NCBI GenBank assembly: GCA_029706075.1
Contig: JAINUG010000307.1
Span: 469,501-533,500, forward strand
Reading direction: 5' to 3'
DNA length: 64,000 bases
Origin: Aldrovandia affinis
Taxonomy: Eukaryota > Chordata > Actinopteri > Notacanthiformes > Halosauridae
Every line of letters begins with the position of its first letter. Positions within the stretch are counted from its first letter, which is position 1. The notes under the pieces are model-generated. The model ran no database searches and was not told the origin of the DNA. It worked only from the letters and a program-made list of their open reading frames with translations. The translations under genes were made by a program, and so were the position numbers. Below, piece after piece: positions 62,701 to 64,000 of this stretch.

Positions 62701-64000
62701 AAATAATTATGATGTAGTTTTATTGATTTTATTCGAAATAAAGTTCCACACCGCAGCTTATATTGAAAGCGATGGACAATAAACGCCATTTTGATTTTGG
62801 TTGGTTAAATTGCACACCTTAATTATACAATATTAGATGAATCTCGCAACAATCGCGATGCACCCTTCTTTCAAGTAAAGAAACCCAACAAAAACAAAGC
62901 AGAAGGCCTTTAGATCTTTGTTTCGTATGAAGGGAGCTAATTAAAATATAATTCATTAACAAATCCAACATGGTAAATATAGGTTTACATGGGGTCAATA
63001 TTTTTTTACAACACATAATGAATTATAGAGTAATTATAGTGTAACAGGAGCCTTGAGGAATATTGTAAAGTGAAGGGAAGACGCTTGGTGCTGGAAGTGT
63101 GGCCAGTAATGACAGGCCCATGTCAGCCGTGCACAGAGGGGACTCCTCATAGCACCGACTCAACTGATGTTACGAACACTTATAATGGAGTAAAATACGG
63201 ACCGTCAACCTGACCGGTGGAAGTTTTTGTCCGTTTGCTATCATAACTGGTCATGAAAAAATCGACAACATGTACATGTGTGTATGCAAACGCACGCTCA
63301 CTCACACGGTATTGCAGATGTGTGTGTGTGTGTGCGGCCATCAGTACATTCACACATCTGGAACAGGTGCTACTGAGTATTGTTCAGCCGTAAGCATCAC
63401 ACGCGCCACTGGAACTAGAGCCAACGTGCAGAAAGAGCACGGGGCAGTTAATGTTTTCCAGTGAATTAAAAAGATGTGGTTTTCACTGTTTCAGCAGGCT
63501 TTTGACAACAGAAACAGCAGATCCACTTTTCACAAATCTCCGAAAAGAACAGTATCGAGAATGGCACACGATGTGCAAGTTTGGGCGGAGGAGGGCTGTT
63601 GTGTGTCTGGGAGAAAAACATCCATTATTTATTAAAAAGTGATGAATGTAGTTACCGCTTTTCCGTGTTTCAGCACGCATTTTTCCATTCGTCTCTTGTT
63701 GCTAAATTTTTAAGTGTTTTTCACATCAGATTGATGCTGCATATAATTACTAACTTTGCACCAAAATCATATCTGACATGACTAGGGTGGTGAAATAGTG
63801 CGTTGGGGGTGGGGGCGAGGGGCACCTGGGAGGGACCGTGAGAGAAGGAGGCACTAAAAGAGTGAAAGTAATTTAAATATTACATGCACTGCCCCGGAAA
63901 AGTGCCAAAATCATTTGAATTAACAGAAAAGACTGTAAGCCTAATTGAAAAGTTATTATTTATTTATTTATATTCAAGGGTCTCGTCACGTTGATAACAT
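59776..64000. other. Non-coding remainder, likely CASZ1 upstream DNA
   Basis: No exon or recognised transposon. Short microsatellites: TC near 62026-62051 and TG near 63319-63334. The 62640-63050 stretch is very AT-rich with many TAAT/ATTA words. CASZ1 would be expected to start beyond the window if the human order holds. Confidence 0.4.

Overview
This window is teleost nuclear DNA. It contains vertebrate genes with many short exons separated by GT-AG introns, a dense set of fish transposon remnants (Tc1, hAT and tRNA-derived SINEs, plus one solo LTR) and many microsatellites. SINE and L2 tails ending in TGTAA repeats resemble those known from eels and zebrafish. I cannot name the species. 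There is no sign of bacterial, plasmid or CRISPR content.

Layout: (1) 458-2797 (+) holds the last six coding exons of KIF1B, including the C-terminal PH domain, followed by a 3' UTR of about 3.9 kb ending near 6670. (2) 6.7-8.7 kb is intergenic and repeat-rich. (3) 8745-16620 (+) is a complete PGD gene (6-phosphogluconate dehydrogenase) with 13 coding exons encoding 483 residues. (4) 17.0-24.8 kb has no gene I can support. (5) 24835-26352 (+) is a two-exon cortistatin/somatostatin-2 prohormone gene (CORT type). (6) 26.6-28.9 kb is a Tc1 element nested inside another Tc1 element. (7) 35040-37262 (-) is a complete TARDBP coding region (TDP-43) with 5 coding exons encoding 410 residues; its 3' UTR probably occupies much of 32.8-35.0 kb. 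(8) 42499-49228 (+) is the orthologue of human C1orf127/CIROZ, a secreted ZP-N-domain protein of the left-right organizer. (9) 49.4-64 kb has no convincing gene. By conserved gene order it should lie upstream of CASZ1. It contains a Tc1 element split by a solo LTR, SINEs, one CpG-rich block and several non-repetitive AT-rich stretches that could be regulatory.

The genes do not form a pathway; they share an ancestral chromosome segment equivalent to human 1p36.22. Compared with human, the order KIF1B-PGD-CORT is kept. CENPS, DFFA and PEX14 are not visible where expected, and TARDBP-CIROZ appear as an inverted block directly after CORT.

I did not find an undescribed system. The best leads are: a frame conflict at the 3' end of CIROZ; a long TG array about 110 nt before a CIROZ exon (the RNA ligand of TDP-43, whose gene is next door); a GC-AG intron in PGD; a microsatellite that forms a KIF1B polypyrimidine tract; a SINE family with three copies flanked by perfect target-site duplications; and the candidate CASZ1 regulatory stretch.
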